Below are positions 36,887 through 46,682 of a stretch of 64,000 bases of DNA, piece after piece. The notes under the pieces were generated by a model that had not been told where the DNA came from, searched no databases, and was given only the letters and a program-made list of their open reading frames with translations. Each line of letters begins with the position of its first letter. The stretch's first letter is position 1. Position numbers and translations under genes: made by a program. The DNA is from DATBGZ01 sp963803115 (GTDB lineage: Bacteria > Actinomycetota > Actinomycetes > Mycobacteriales > Micromonosporaceae), in contig CAWDLN010000013.1 in the NCBI GenBank assembly GCA_963803115.1, positions 175,880 through 239,879 of the forward strand. Reading direction: 5' to 3'.

Positions 36887-38060
36887 GCCGCGCGGCCGGG
36901 TCGGCGGCCGCCTGGTAGAGCCGATCAGGACTGACCGCGCCGACCAACAGTCGCCCGTCGTCGGTGATCAACACAGTGAACAACCGGGTCGACAACAGCG
37001 AACCGCTGCCCCACGTCCCGCTCACCTTCGGCAGCGCGGCCAGCAGGCCGGTCACACCGGTGTCGCTCTTCTCGCCGGATGAGCCCGGAGCCAGCTCGGT
37101 GGGTGCCCGGACCGCGAGTACCGACGTCCACCCACTCCCGATGACGGCCATGTTCGGCCGCTCGCCGGACGCGTCGGACCCGGGCTTGCCGGGACCGGGT
37201 GACTCGGTGCCGGGTGACTTCGTGCCGGGCGTCGGAACCGGATGGTCGGGCGCAGTCGCCTCGTCCGCCTCGACGACCGTGGCTCCCGGCGGCGGGTTGA
37301 ATGTGAACTGCGAAGCGTCCGGTCGGTCGAAGCTGATCTGGGTGAAGGCCACCTCGATGGCCGGGTTACCGCCGCCGCGGGGCGCAACGGCGACGCGCAG
37401 CGGCACGTGTTGGGTGGCGTCGATCGCGAGCGTGATCGAACCGATGAGGGAGGCCGAATCCTTTGGCCTGAGCACTAGCTCGTAGGCGTCGCGCCCGGCG
37501 ACGGAGGCGGACCCGTTCGTGGTCACCTCGGTCGTTGGCTCGAGCGCCGCGAGCGCCATCTTCGCCAGCGCGTCAGGTGTCAGCCCGGCCGGGCCGCCGC
37601 TGGGCACTGGCAGGGGCGTGGGCCGTTCGCTCGTCGCCGGCAGCTTCCGATGGGTAGCGGTGTTGTCCTTGCTGGACCAGACCCACACCTCGGTGCCGTT
37701 GGTGATGACGTCGGTCTCGCCGAGCGTGCCGAGCAACGCGACCCGGCCCTGGTCCGGCTTGGCGTACCAGACGCGCAACGTGTGCGTACCGGCGATCAGC
37801 GAGGTGAGGTCGGCGCTGCCGGGTCCGCCCACGGGCAACGGTGGCAGACCCAGGTCGGCGCGGGCGACGATCGTGCCCGACATTCCGTCGACGGCCGCCG
37901 TCTGCAGATCGACCAACAGTTCGGCCGCCGACCGCGGCGGCAGCGACGAATCGGCGGCGTTGGTGATCGCGCCGATCGCGACTCCGCCGCCGATCACGGC
38001 AAGCGCGGCGCTCGCGGGGACGAGCCAGCGGCGGATGGACGGGGAAACGACAATGGACAT
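36876..38060 (-). CDS. LolA/RseB-fold secreted protein
   Basis: 394 residues: N-terminal signal anchor (LVPASAALAVIGGGVAIGAI, residues ~12-32), then a LolA/RseB-like beta domain (SAAELLVDLQTAAVDGMSGTI, HTLRVWYAKPDQGRVALL, VWVWSSKDNTATHRKL, VAGRDAYELVLRPKDSASLI, FTQISFDRPDASQFTFNPPP) and a Pro-rich spacer before a C-terminal unit. The family binds lipids or lipoproteins on the outer face of the membrane. AGGAGGT precedes the ATG at 38060. It lies between an exporter on the same strand and a divergent two-component system, suggesting a common envelope function. Confidence 0.78.
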   Translation of the reverse strand: MSIVVSPSIRRWLVPASAALAVIGGGVAIGAITNAADSSLPPRSAAELLVDLQTAAVDGMSGTIVARADLGLPPLPVGGPGSADLTSLIAGTHTLRVWYAKPDQGRVALLGTLGETDVITNGTEVWVWSSKDNTATHRKLPATSERPTPLPVPSGGPAGLTPDALAKMALAALEPTTEVTTNGSASVAGRDAYELVLRPKDSASLIGSITLAIDATQHVPLRVAVAPRGGGNPAIEVAFTQISFDRPDASQFTFNPPPGATVVEADEATAPDHPVPTPGTKSPGTESPGPGKPGSDASGERPNMAVIGSGWTSVLAVRAPTELAPGSSGEKSDTGVTGLLAALPKVSGTWGSGSLLSTRLFTVLITDDGRLLVGAVSPDRLYQAAADPAARLGS

Positions 38061-38153
38061 CCGGCACCTCCTGCGCCCCATCCTGCCCGCCCGTGGCTGT
38101 GTCCGGGCTGAGGCATGCTGTGCCGGCTCTCAGGCTCGTGACAGTCTGGACGC

Positions 38154-38819
38154 GTGCGAGTGCTCGTGGTCGAAGACGAGTTGCGATTGGCCCGCGCCCT
38201 GCAGCGCGGACTTCAGTCCGAGGGCTTCGCGGTCGACGTCGCGGCGGATGGACCGACGGGGCTCGACCAGGCCCGCCACGGTGAGTACGACGCGATGATC
38301 CTCGACGTGATGCTGCCGGGCCTGTCTGGTTACCGGGTGGTGCGGGCCCTGCGAGCGGAGGGGCACTGGCTGCCGGTGCTGATGCTATCGGCGAAGGACG
38401 GCGAGCACGATCAGGCCGACGGACTCGACTGCGGCGCCGACGACTATCTGACCAAGCCGTTCTCGTACGTGGTTCTGCTGGCTCGGCTGCGAGCGTTGCT
38501 GCGCCGCGGCGCCCCGGAACGGCCGGCCGTACTGACGGTTGGTGATGTCTGCCTGGATCCGGCCAGTCGCCGGGTGACCGTCGCGGGGGCCGACGTGACG
38601 CTGACGACGCGCGAGTACGGGTTGCTGCAGTACCTGATGCGCCGGCCCGGCGATGTGGTCTCGAAGACCGAGTTGCTCGACCACGTGTGGGATGCCAGCG
38701 AGGAGACCGCCCCGAACGCGGTCGAGGTCTACATTGGATACTTGCGGCGCAAGCTCGGTCGGGATGTGGTCGAGACCGTACGCGGCGCGGGCTACCGCCT
38801 CGTGCCCGCCGGGCGATGA
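38154..38819 (+). CDS. OmpR/PhoB-family response regulator
   Basis: 221 residues. Receiver domain: acidic pocket VVEDE (~5-9), phospho-acceptor Asp in MILDVMLPG (~51), Thr/Ser in MLSAKD, Lys in TKPFSY (~100). C-terminal winged helix (~125-218) with TTREYGLLQYLMRRPGDVVS and VYIGYLRRKLG. Translation is coupled to the kinase by an ATGA overlap. The leading candidate regulon is the divergent LolA-like gene 94 bp away. Confidence 0.92.
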   Translation: MRVLVVEDELRLARALQRGLQSEGFAVDVAADGPTGLDQARHGEYDAMILDVMLPGLSGYRVVRALRAEGHWLPVLMLSAKDGEHDQADGLDCGADDYLTKPFSYVVLLARLRALLRRGAPERPAVLTVGDVCLDPASRRVTVAGADVTLTTREYGLLQYLMRRPGDVVSKTELLDHVWDASEETAPNAVEVYIGYLRRKLGRDVVETVRGAGYRLVPAGR

Positions 38820-40216
38820 AGCATTGGTGGCGCCGCCGCTCACTCCGGGTCCGGCTCATGGTCATCGGTGTCGTGGGACTGTGTGTCGGCTTCCTCGCCG
38901 GCGGTGTCGCCCTCGTGGGCGTGCTCGGCTTCGTCCTGCAGCGCTCCGTCGACGCCGATTCCACAGCCACGGCTCGCCAGGTGGCCGAACTTGTCGACGC
39001 GAACACCCTGCCGCAGCCGGTTCCGGTGGCCGTAGGCCGGGTGCAGGTGATCGACGCCGCGGGCCGGGTCCGGTCTGCCTCGGTCGACGCCGATCCGCTG
39101 GTGCCCATGCTGCGCCCTCAGGAACTCGCCCAGGTGCGCTCGGGCAAGGGCCTGTTCATCGACGGCGATCGTGTCGGCGTCACCGACGGGCCGGTGCGGG
39201 TCGTCGGGTTGGCGGCCGGGCCGGCCGACGATCCCCAGACCGTAGTGGTGGCACGGTCCATGGTGGACGTTGTCCGCGGGTTGGGGCTACTCCGGACGTA
39301 CCTGCTCGTGGTGTTTCCGTTGCTCGTGATCGGTCTGGCGCTCGTGGCGTGGCGGGCCATCGGCGCCACCCTGCGACCGGTCGAAGAGCTGCGCCAGGGG
39401 GCCGAAGAGATCACCGACACCGCGGTCGGTCCCGGGGCGGCGGCACGACTGCCGGTGCCGGTCAGCCGCGACGAGATCCAGCGGCTGGCGGTGACCCTCA
39501 ACGGCATGCTCGACCGGTTGGCCGCCGGTCGGGAGCGACAACGCGAGTTCGTCGGCGACGCCGCCCATGAGCTGCGCAGCCCGCTGACGAACATGCGCAC
39601 CCAACTCGAGGTGGCCCAGCATCTTGGCCTGGCCGCCGACTGGCCGTCGGTCGCCGAGGATCTGCTCGCCGACACCGAGCGCCTGTCCCGGCTCGTCGAC
39701 GACCTGCTGCTCCTCGCCCGAAGCGACGGCTCACCACGCCCGTCCCGCCTCGAGCCGGTCGAACTCGGCGCGCTCATCGGCGAGGTGTGCGGCCGGGCCG
39801 ACCCGGTCGAGGTCACGATGTCTGATGTGGACGGTCCGGTGTGGACAGTGGGTGATCGGGACGAACTGCGGCGCGTAGTGGCCAACCTCGTGGACAACGC
39901 GGTACGGCACACCCAAACCCGGGTCTGCCTTGCCACCGCGGTCAGTGGCGAGTGGGCGATCATCACCGTGACCGACGACGGCCCGGGCATCCCGGCGCAC
40001 GACCGCGACCGCGTCTTCGACCGATTTACCCGCCTCGACGACTCACGAACGCTCGACACCGGCGGGGCCGGGCTTGGCCTCGCCATCGTGCGCGAGCTGG
40101 TCCGCCGCCACGGCGGGACGGTCACCCTCACCGACGCCGCGCCGGCACCTTCACCGGGCGGCCCCGGTCTGCGCGTCGAGGTTCGACTTCCGGTCGCGGC
40201 GGCGCCGACCGGCTAG
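38816..40216 (+). CDS. Sensor histidine kinase partner of the OmpR-type regulator
   Basis: 466 residues: helix 1 (~12-38), a periplasmic-side sensor loop of ~110 residues, helix 2 (LLVVFPLLVIGLALVAW, ~165), HAMP, DHp with phospho-acceptor His in DAAHELRSPLTNMR (~249), HATPase with N-box NLVDNAVRHTQ, G1 DDGPGIP and G2 TGGAGLGLAIV. Intact. Signal unknown. Confidence 0.92.
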   Translation: MKHWWRRRSLRVRLMVIGVVGLCVGFLAGGVALVGVLGFVLQRSVDADSTATARQVAELVDANTLPQPVPVAVGRVQVIDAAGRVRSASVDADPLVPMLRPQELAQVRSGKGLFIDGDRVGVTDGPVRVVGLAAGPADDPQTVVVARSMVDVVRGLGLLRTYLLVVFPLLVIGLALVAWRAIGATLRPVEELRQGAEEITDTAVGPGAAARLPVPVSRDEIQRLAVTLNGMLDRLAAGRERQREFVGDAAHELRSPLTNMRTQLEVAQHLGLAADWPSVAEDLLADTERLSRLVDDLLLLARSDGSPRPSRLEPVELGALIGEVCGRADPVEVTMSDVDGPVWTVGDRDELRRVVANLVDNAVRHTQTRVCLATAVSGEWAIITVTDDGPGIPAHDRDRVFDRFTRLDDSRTLDTGGAGLGLAIVRELVRRHGGTVTLTDAAPAPSPGGPGLRVEVRLPVAAAPTG

Positions 40217-40285
40217 CCGAAGGTGGCGCCGTACCATCCGGACGCCAAGGTTACGCGGCGATCCACCGGGTGGTAGGAACGGGCG

Positions 40286-41605
40286 ATGAGCGACACAGAC
40301 GACGAGGTCGTGCGCATTTGCCAGGACCTGATCCGTATCGACACCACGAACACCGGCGATACCAGCACCTGCGTCGGCGAACGGGTGGCGGCCGAGTATG
40401 TCGCGGCCGGATTGGCTGAGGTCGGACTGGAGCCGGTGATTCTGGAGAGTGAGCGGGGCCGGACGAGCGTGGTCGCGAGATTTCCGGGCGCGCCGCCACC
40501 GGCTGGACAACCGGCGCGGAGTGCCCTCCTGGTGCACGGACATCTCGACGTCGTACCGGCCGACCCGGACGAGTGGAGTGTGCACCCGTTCTCCGGCGAG
40601 GTCCGCGACGGCTATGTCTGGGGTCGCGGTGCCGTCGACATGAAGGATTTCGACGCGATGCTGCTGACCACGGTGGGCCGGATGCGGCGGGAGGGCCGCA
40701 CTCCACCGCGTGACCTGGTGCTCGCGTTCCTCGCCGACGAGGAGGCCGGCGGCGCATACGGCGCACGCTGGCTCGTGGAAGAGCACCCCGAACTATTCGA
40801 TGGATGCACCGAGGCGATCGGGGAGGTCGGCGGCTTCTCCTTCACCGTGGCCGAAAACCTGCGGCTGTACGCGATACAGACCGCGGAAAAGGGCCTGGCC
40901 TGGCTGCGGCTGCAGGCCCGGGGCCGCCCCGGCCACGGTTCGATGATTCACGACGACAACGCCGTCACCGCGCTCGCCGAGGCCGTTGCCCGGGTCGGCC
41001 GGCACAAGTTCCCGATCGTGATGACCGATCCGGTCCGCTCGTTTCTGGCTGAGGTTTCCGAGGCGCTCGGAATCGAGATGGATCCCGACCAGCCCGAGCA
41101 GGCCCTCTCGAAGCTGGGCACGATCGCACCGATCATCGGCTCCACGCTGCGTAACACGGCCAACCCGACCCGCTTGGCCGCAGGTTACAAAGAGAATGTG
41201 ATCCCCAGCCGGGCGAGTGCCACGATCGACTGTCGCACGCTGCCAGGCGAACACGAGACGTTCCTCGACCAGCTGCGCGCGGTGATCGGGCCGGAGCTCG
41301 ACATCGAAATAATCGAACGGCTGTCGCCCGTACAGACGACCTTCGATGGACCTCTCGTCGACGCGATGACGGCTGCGCTGAAGGCCGAGGATCCCGGCGC
41401 ACGGGCGGTGCCGTACATGGTCTCCGCGGGGACGGACGCGAAGGCGTTCGCCCGGCTGGGCATGCGCTGCTTCGGCTTCACGCCGTTGCGTCTGCCGCCC
41501 GACCTCAATTTTTCCGCGCTCTTCCACGGCATCGACGAGCGCGTGCCGGTGGAGGGACTACAGTTCGGCGTGCGCGTGCTGGACCGGCTCCTCGCTTCGT
41601 GCTGA
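40286..41605 (+). CDS. M20-family metallopeptidase (DapE/ArgE-like)
   Basis: 439 residues. Zinc-site motifs: VHGHLDVVPAD (His, Asp ~93-98), GRGAVDMKDF (bridging Asp), ADEEAGGAYGARW (catalytic Glu-Glu ~152) and FTPLRLP plus ALFHGIDERVPVE near the C-terminus. A dimerisation insert lies at ~205-330. The family removes acyl or aminoacyl groups; this subgroup resembles mycobacterial DapE2, but the substrate is not provable here. Confidence 0.88.
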   Translation: MSDTDDEVVRICQDLIRIDTTNTGDTSTCVGERVAAEYVAAGLAEVGLEPVILESERGRTSVVARFPGAPPPAGQPARSALLVHGHLDVVPADPDEWSVHPFSGEVRDGYVWGRGAVDMKDFDAMLLTTVGRMRREGRTPPRDLVLAFLADEEAGGAYGARWLVEEHPELFDGCTEAIGEVGGFSFTVAENLRLYAIQTAEKGLAWLRLQARGRPGHGSMIHDDNAVTALAEAVARVGRHKFPIVMTDPVRSFLAEVSEALGIEMDPDQPEQALSKLGTIAPIIGSTLRNTANPTRLAAGYKENVIPSRASATIDCRTLPGEHETFLDQLRAVIGPELDIEIIERLSPVQTTFDGPLVDAMTAALKAEDPGARAVPYMVSAGTDAKAFARLGMRCFGFTPLRLPPDLNFSALFHGIDERVPVEGLQFGVRVLDRLLASC

Positions 41606-41641
41606 CCGGTCCGGGACCGCCGATTCGTTGAAGGGCCACCG

Positions 41642-42310
41642 ATGTCGGAACGTTTCGCGGAACTCGAGGCCGCGCTCGACCACGTGATCGCAGCGGCGCG
41701 GGCGCATCTGGCCGCGGTCAGGGCCGCCGATGGCGCTCCCGACGACGACGCCGTCTGGAACGGGTACGTGGCGCTCAACAACGCGTCACACGACTACGAC
41801 GAGCTGCTCAATGATGTCTTCGGTGAGGTCACACCGTGGGACCTCGAAGAGATCACGGGCGACGACGAGGAGGACGTCCTCGCGTCGACATTGATCTCCG
41901 TGCCGGTTGGACCGCCCGGCGGCGACCCGCACCCGCACGTGGTCTCGGTGCGCCAGCGCCGCGACTACCGGGTGCCCAGTGTGGCCGGTCTCGTGCGCGT
42001 TGCCGAAGAGGGTCGGCCGATCCTGGCCGACGGCGAGCAGTACGAGCCGATCCGGACGGTCGGGGAGGCCGTACTCGAGCTGCTGCAGTCGGGCGACGGC
42101 TCGTTGGCGATGCTGGACCTACCGGAGCTCGACCCGCTCGACGGTGTCGTGATTGTGGCCGAGGTCGATCGGCCGCTGGAACCCGAGGCGCTCGGCGCCG
42201 ATACCGACATGGGGTCGGACGAGGCGTTCCGTCTGGGTATCACGGACCGGACGCTCGGCCGCCTGCACGAGCGTGCGCTGACCGAGCGCGAGACCGAGCC
42301 GGACGACTAG
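41642..42310 (+). CDS. Acidic protein of unknown function
   Basis: 222 residues, strongly acidic, no membrane helix. An N-terminal helical part (FAELEAALDHVIAAARAHLA) contains WNGYVALNNASHDYDELLND and is followed by beta-rich sequence (VPSVAGLVRVAEEGRPILAD) and an acidic tail. GAAGGG lies eight bases before the ATG. It looks real from codon use and spacing; I do not recognise the family. Confidence 0.7.
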   Translation: MSERFAELEAALDHVIAAARAHLAAVRAADGAPDDDAVWNGYVALNNASHDYDELLNDVFGEVTPWDLEEITGDDEEDVLASTLISVPVGPPGGDPHPHVVSVRQRRDYRVPSVAGLVRVAEEGRPILADGEQYEPIRTVGEAVLELLQSGDGSLAMLDLPELDPLDGVVIVAEVDRPLEPEALGADTDMGSDEAFRLGITDRTLGRLHERALTERETEPDD

Positions 42311-42498
42311 TAGGACAAGGCCGGCAGCATCGGCGTGGTGCGTCGGCGGCGGAGCTCCACGCGCCGGGTTCCATCCGGGAACAACCGGACCCGGGCGAGC
42401 TCCCAGCCGGAGTACTCGGCGGCGACCGCGAGCTGCACCGCCGCGGTCATCCGATCGACATTTTGAGGCAACCGCAGCAATGCAGTTTCGTAGTCCAT
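42307..42498 (-). CDS. DUF5703-family small protein
   Basis: 63 residues: MDYETALLRLPQNVDRMTA, then AVAAEYSGWELARVRLFPDG and TRRVELRRR. The W-E-L-x-R-x-R-L-x-P-D-G core is the hallmark of a small actinobacterial family of unknown function. It overlaps the end of the convergent acidic-protein gene by four bases. The start at 42498 is chosen over 42516 because the family begins with M-x-Y. Confidence 0.72.
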   Translation of the reverse strand: MDYETALLRLPQNVDRMTAAVQLAVAAEYSGWELARVRLFPDGTRRVELRRRRTTPMLPALSY

Positions 42499-42641
42499 CT
42501 GTGCATCGTGCCCCAACCGCGAGGCGGTAACCAGGGCCGATTCTTAGTCCGCGTCCACGCTGACGTGGGCTTATGCGCCCGACAGGGCACCCCCGGATCG
42601 GGACCCGTACGCTGGGTCGACCCCCCGACCCAGGAGCGCCT

Positions 42642-43694
42642 ATGAAACTCGGACTGGCCCTTGGCTACCAGACGGCCTGGAGTACCCCGGCGGACCATCT
42701 GGCCTTGGCCCAGGAGGCGGACCGGCTCGGTGTGTCGGTGGTGTGGGCCGCGGAGGCGTACGGTTCGGACGCGCCGAGCATCCTGGCCTGGATCGCCGGC
42801 CAGACCTCACGGATCGACGTCGGCACCGCCATCATGCAGATCCCGGGTCGCACCCCGGCGATGACCGCGATGACCGCCGCCACGATGGACACCTTTACCG
42901 GGGGGCGGTTCCGGCTCGGGCTGGGCGTGTCGGGTCCGCAGGTCTCCGAGGGTTGGCACGGCGTGCGTTTCGACAAGCCGCTCGCCCGTACCAAGGAGTA
43001 CGTCGGCATCGTCCGGGCAGCCTTGGCGCGCCAGACGCTCGCGGTGGATGGCGAGTTCTACACGCTGCCGCTGCCGGACGGGCCGGGCAAGGCGCTCAAG
43101 CTTGGTTTCCGTCCGCACCGCGCTGACATACCCATCTACCTCGCCGCGGTCGGGCCGAAGAATCTGGAACTCGCGGGCGAGATCGCCGATGGTTGGCTCG
43201 GAGTCTTCTTCGCGCCGGAACACGCGGCGCAGCAGCTCGCCTCGGTGGCCGCCGGACGGGCCCGCGCGGGGTTGACCCTGGACGGCTTCGACGTGGTACC
43301 GACCGTGCCGGTCGTGGTCGGCGATGACGTCGAGGCGTGCGCGGAGCTGGTGCGGTGGTACGCCGCCCTGTACCTGGGCGGGATGGGCAGCCGGGAAAAG
43401 AACTTCTACAACCAGCTCGCGGTTCGGATGGGTTTCGGCGACGCCGCCCGCGAGGTACAGGACCTCTACCTGTCCCAGCGACAGCGCGACGCGGCCGCCG
43501 CGGTTCCACTGGAGTTCGTCGACGCCACCTCCTTGCTCGGGCCGTTGGACCGGATCGCAGACAAGCTGCAGGCCTACGCGTCGGCCGGGGTCACCACGCT
43601 GTCGGTGAGCCTGTTCGCCGCCGACCGGGACAGTTCCATCGCGACGTTGCGCACGGTCGTCGACGCGATGGCGAAGTCGGGGGTGGCGAGCTGA
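42642..43694 (+). CDS. F420-dependent LLM-class oxidoreductase
   Basis: 350 residues of luciferase-like TIM barrel: MKLGLALGYQTAWSTPADHL, VVWAAEAYGSDAPSILAWIA, RIDVGTAIMQIPGRTPAMTA, FRLGLGVSGPQVSEGWHGV, PIYLAAVGPKNLELAGEIADG. The order and motifs fit the F420-using branch. An AGGAG site five bases before ATG 42642 sets the start. The stop overlaps uppP (TGATG), so the two are co-translated, the usual actinobacterial pairing. Confidence 0.87.
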   Translation: MKLGLALGYQTAWSTPADHLALAQEADRLGVSVVWAAEAYGSDAPSILAWIAGQTSRIDVGTAIMQIPGRTPAMTAMTAATMDTFTGGRFRLGLGVSGPQVSEGWHGVRFDKPLARTKEYVGIVRAALARQTLAVDGEFYTLPLPDGPGKALKLGFRPHRADIPIYLAAVGPKNLELAGEIADGWLGVFFAPEHAAQQLASVAAGRARAGLTLDGFDVVPTVPVVVGDDVEACAELVRWYAALYLGGMGSREKNFYNQLAVRMGFGDAAREVQDLYLSQRQRDAAAAVPLEFVDATSLLGPLDRIADKLQAYASAGVTTLSVSLFAADRDSSIATLRTVVDAMAKSGVAS

Positions 43695-44539
43695 TGCACG
43701 ACATCGCGCTCTGGCAGGCGGTCGTCCTCGGCGTGGTCGAAGGCGTCACGGAGTTCCTGCCGATCTCGTCGACCGGCCATCTCACCATCACCGAGCAGCT
43801 GCTCGGCATTCCGATCGACGATGTCGCGGTGACCGCGTACACCGCGATCATCCAAGTCGGCGCGATCGCCGCCGCGATCATCTACTTCTGGCGCGACATC
43901 GTCCGCATCGTGGCGGCGTTCGTACGAGGGGTTTTCAGTTCCGAGGCACGGCGGCACGCGGACTGGCGGCTCGCCTCGGCGGTGGTGGTCGGTTCGATCC
44001 CCATTGCCGTAGCGGGTCTCGCGCTCAAGGACGTGATCGAGGGTCCGTTCCGCAGTCTGTGGGTGGTCGCCATCGCGCTGATCGGTTGGTCCGGGGTGAT
44101 GGTGTTCGCCGAACGCGCGGCGACCCAGCAGCGCGATGAGCGTGACGTGCGGCTCAAGGACGGGCTCATCATCGGCCTGGTGCAGGTCTTCTCGCTGATT
44201 CCTGGCGTCTCGCGGTCGGGTGCAACGATCTCGGCCGGACTTCTGCGCGACATCGACCGGGTGACGGCGACCCGACTCGCGTTCTTCCTCGGCATCCCAG
44301 CACTAACCGCGGCCGGCGTCCTGGAGGCGGTGACGGCGCGGGACGACATCAGCGCCCGGGTCGGCTGGGTACCGACCATTGTGGGCACCGCCGTCAGCTT
44401 CGCCGTCGCCTACGCCTCGATCGCGTGGCTGCTGCGGTTCGTATCCCGGCACTCCATCATTCCGTTTGCCTGGTACCGGGTCGGGCTGGGTGCGCTTCTC
44501 GTCGTCGGTCTGGTCACGGGCGTTCTCACGGCGACCTGA
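43694..44539 (+). CDS. uppP: Undecaprenyl-diphosphate phosphatase
   Basis: 281 residues, about eight membrane helices. Signatures: ALWQAVVLGVVEGVTEFLPI, SSTGHL with the catalytic-region Glu and His, and the second motif LIPGVSRSGATI with the essential Arg. UppP removes a phosphate from undecaprenyl diphosphate to recycle the lipid carrier of peptidoglycan synthesis and gives bacitracin tolerance. Start at ATG 43694 overlaps the preceding stop. Confidence 0.95.
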   Translation: MHDIALWQAVVLGVVEGVTEFLPISSTGHLTITEQLLGIPIDDVAVTAYTAIIQVGAIAAAIIYFWRDIVRIVAAFVRGVFSSEARRHADWRLASAVVVGSIPIAVAGLALKDVIEGPFRSLWVVAIALIGWSGVMVFAERAATQQRDERDVRLKDGLIIGLVQVFSLIPGVSRSGATISAGLLRDIDRVTATRLAFFLGIPALTAAGVLEAVTARDDISARVGWVPTIVGTAVSFAVAYASIAWLLRFVSRHSIIPFAWYRVGLGALLVVGLVTGVLTAT

Positions 44540-44738
44540 GCGCCTCAAGATCCCCGTGATCATGGTGAGGAACGGGCAGAAGGCGTCGACCATGTGCGGC
44601 AGGACATGATCGACCCGGCCCGGCGTGGGTTACCGACGACTGGCGCCGATGACCGTACCGTGGCTATCGGCTACTTTTCCCAGACACAATCCACACGTTG
44701 GGTGGTCGTTGACGTGGTCCTCGGACAGAATCGCTGAC

Positions 44739-46667
44739 GTGGAAAGCGGGAACCAACTCGCGTGGCGGTCGGCCGTCGTGCCCGTGCCGGCCCGTGGTCG
44801 TGCGCGCCTTGCCCGTGCCGACGCGGAGACCCCGAACACGACCGACGCGCGGCAGCGGGCCATCGACGCGATGGTCGAGTGGTGTCACACCGGTGACCGT
44901 CCTTTGTGGCTGATCGAGGGACCGTCGGGGGCCGGGAAGACTCGCCTCGCCAACGAGGTGGCGTACGACCTCACCGCGCAGGGGTGGCCGTGCGGTTGGG
45001 CGCGACCCGGTCTCGGGGCGTACGCGGTCACCGCGGCCGCCCGCAACGGCCGGCGTGCGCTGGTCCTCGTCGACGACGCCGAGACCCGCGCCGACTTGTT
45101 CGAGCTACTGCGGGCGGTGGCCAACGACGGCATCCCGATGCCGGTACGAGTGGTCATCGTGGCTCGCGAGTTCGGCGCCTGGTGGCAGACGATGATGTCC
45201 CGGCTGACGTTCAAAGAGCAGGAGGCACTCGCCTGCGGCCGCACCATCATGAGCGCCAGCGGCGTGACCGTACCGACACCGCAGGCCCTCGCGCTGCGTT
45301 CGCTGGACGTCGGCGAGTCCGGCGCCCGGCGCCATGCGGTGGACATGCTCGCCTCGGCGGACCCGGCCAGCGGCGCGGTGCTGCTGCGCCAGGCCGCCTT
45401 GGTCGTGGCCCTGTCGACCCGGGTCGGTCAGCTCGGGCCGGCCGAGGTTCGCGCCGCGCTGCGGGACCTGTTCGAAGAGGAGGCCGGCTATTGGCGCCGC
45501 GCCGCGGGCGACGTCGCGAGTGCTGGACAGGCACATCCTTCCCTGCGGGCGGCGCTGGCCACGTCGGCCGTGGTCGGCACCGACGGCCTGGCTGACGCCG
45601 CGACCGTGCTGCGTCGCGTGCCCGCGCTGGCCGTCGGCGCGGCGGATCGACTGGCGCGCCTGGCCGTGTGGTGGCATGGGCTCTACGCCCCGGCGGGGGA
45701 GTCGGCGGCACCGACCCCACGACTGCCGGCCTGGCTTCCGGAACGGCTGCCTGACGACGGGGCCGACAGCACCGGCATCTCCTGGACGGTGGCGGCACTG
45801 GACGCCGAGCGGCGGGCAACGTCCACTTTGGCGCGACTGACCCTGGCCGCCCACCGGGACGTCTGGCCGCACGCTCAGGAGGTGGCGCGGGCCGCGGCCG
45901 AAGATGCTGCCGCCGAACACGTCGACCTACGACGGGCAGTCAACGCGGCTGCGCCGGTCGACGAGGCCCTGGCCTGGCTGACCCAGGAGCTGGAACTCAA
46001 CAATGACGACCTCGAGGCGCTCGGCGACGCCATCTCTTATCCGACGAAGTCTCTCTCGCGCACCGCGATCGTGCTCGCTCGCCGCCTGCTCGAGGGCGCC
46101 GACACCGATGAGGATCGGGCCGCCTTCCTGCTCAGCCTCGGCGCGCGCCACTCGGAGCTGGGTCGCTGGACCGAGGCTCGGCGCCACACTGAGCTCGCGG
46201 TGGAGATGTTGCGGGCGCTGGTCGGTTATGACCGCCAGCGCTACCTGGCGGATCTGGCCGCGGCCGTCGCCAACCTGGCCTCGTGCCTGGCCCACCTGGG
46301 CGAGCGCGAGATGGCATTGGACGCGAGCTACGAGGCCGTCGCCATGCATCGGGAGCTGTTGAACACCGACCGCGACCGGTTCCTGCCCGCACTCGCCCGC
46401 GCACTGACGAACCTTTCGGCGTGCCTGTCCCGGTCCGGCCGGGGCTCCGCCGCGCTCGGTGCCGCCGGGCAGGCGGTGGCGATCTACCGCGAGCTGGTCG
46501 AGCTGAACCCGGACGCCTACCGCAACGAGCTGGCCGCGGCGGATCACAACTGGCGAGTCTGTCGGCAGGCGCTGGGCCAACCGGCGGCGATCGGTTTGAA
46601 CGCCAGTACGGCCATCGGCTCCGCTCGTGTCCCGGAGCCCGAGAGCGACCCGACGATCGACCGGTAA
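44739..46667 (+). CDS. P-loop ATPase with C-terminal TPR-like repeats (STAND-like)
   Basis: 642 residues from GTG 44739. A disordered basic N-terminus, then Walker A IEGPSGAGKTRLANEVAYDL (~60), Walker B RRALVLVDDAET (~110), sensor-like VRVVIVAREFGAWWQTM, a helical winged region to ~360, and from ~410 helical repeats of TPR spacing (RAAFLLSLGARHSELGRW, LANLASCLAHLGEREMALDA-like units). The plan NTPase plus repeats is that of STAND signal-transduction ATPases. An in-frame ATG at 44649 is possible but its extra residues look non-coding. The gene sits within an otherwise conserved housekeeping block. Confidence 0.78.
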   Translation: MESGNQLAWRSAVVPVPARGRARLARADAETPNTTDARQRAIDAMVEWCHTGDRPLWLIEGPSGAGKTRLANEVAYDLTAQGWPCGWARPGLGAYAVTAAARNGRRALVLVDDAETRADLFELLRAVANDGIPMPVRVVIVAREFGAWWQTMMSRLTFKEQEALACGRTIMSASGVTVPTPQALALRSLDVGESGARRHAVDMLASADPASGAVLLRQAALVVALSTRVGQLGPAEVRAALRDLFEEEAGYWRRAAGDVASAGQAHPSLRAALATSAVVGTDGLADAATVLRRVPALAVGAADRLARLAVWWHGLYAPAGESAAPTPRLPAWLPERLPDDGADSTGISWTVAALDAERRATSTLARLTLAAHRDVWPHAQEVARAAAEDAAAEHVDLRRAVNAAAPVDEALAWLTQELELNNDDLEALGDAISYPTKSLSRTAIVLARRLLEGADTDEDRAAFLLSLGARHSELGRWTEARRHTELAVEMLRALVGYDRQRYLADLAAAVANLASCLAHLGEREMALDASYEAVAMHRELLNTDRDRFLPALARALTNLSACLSRSGRGSAALGAAGQAVAIYRELVELNPDAYRNELAAADHNWRVCRQALGQPAAIGLNASTAIGSARVPEPESDPTIDR

Positions 46668-46682
46668 CTAGGCTCACTAATC

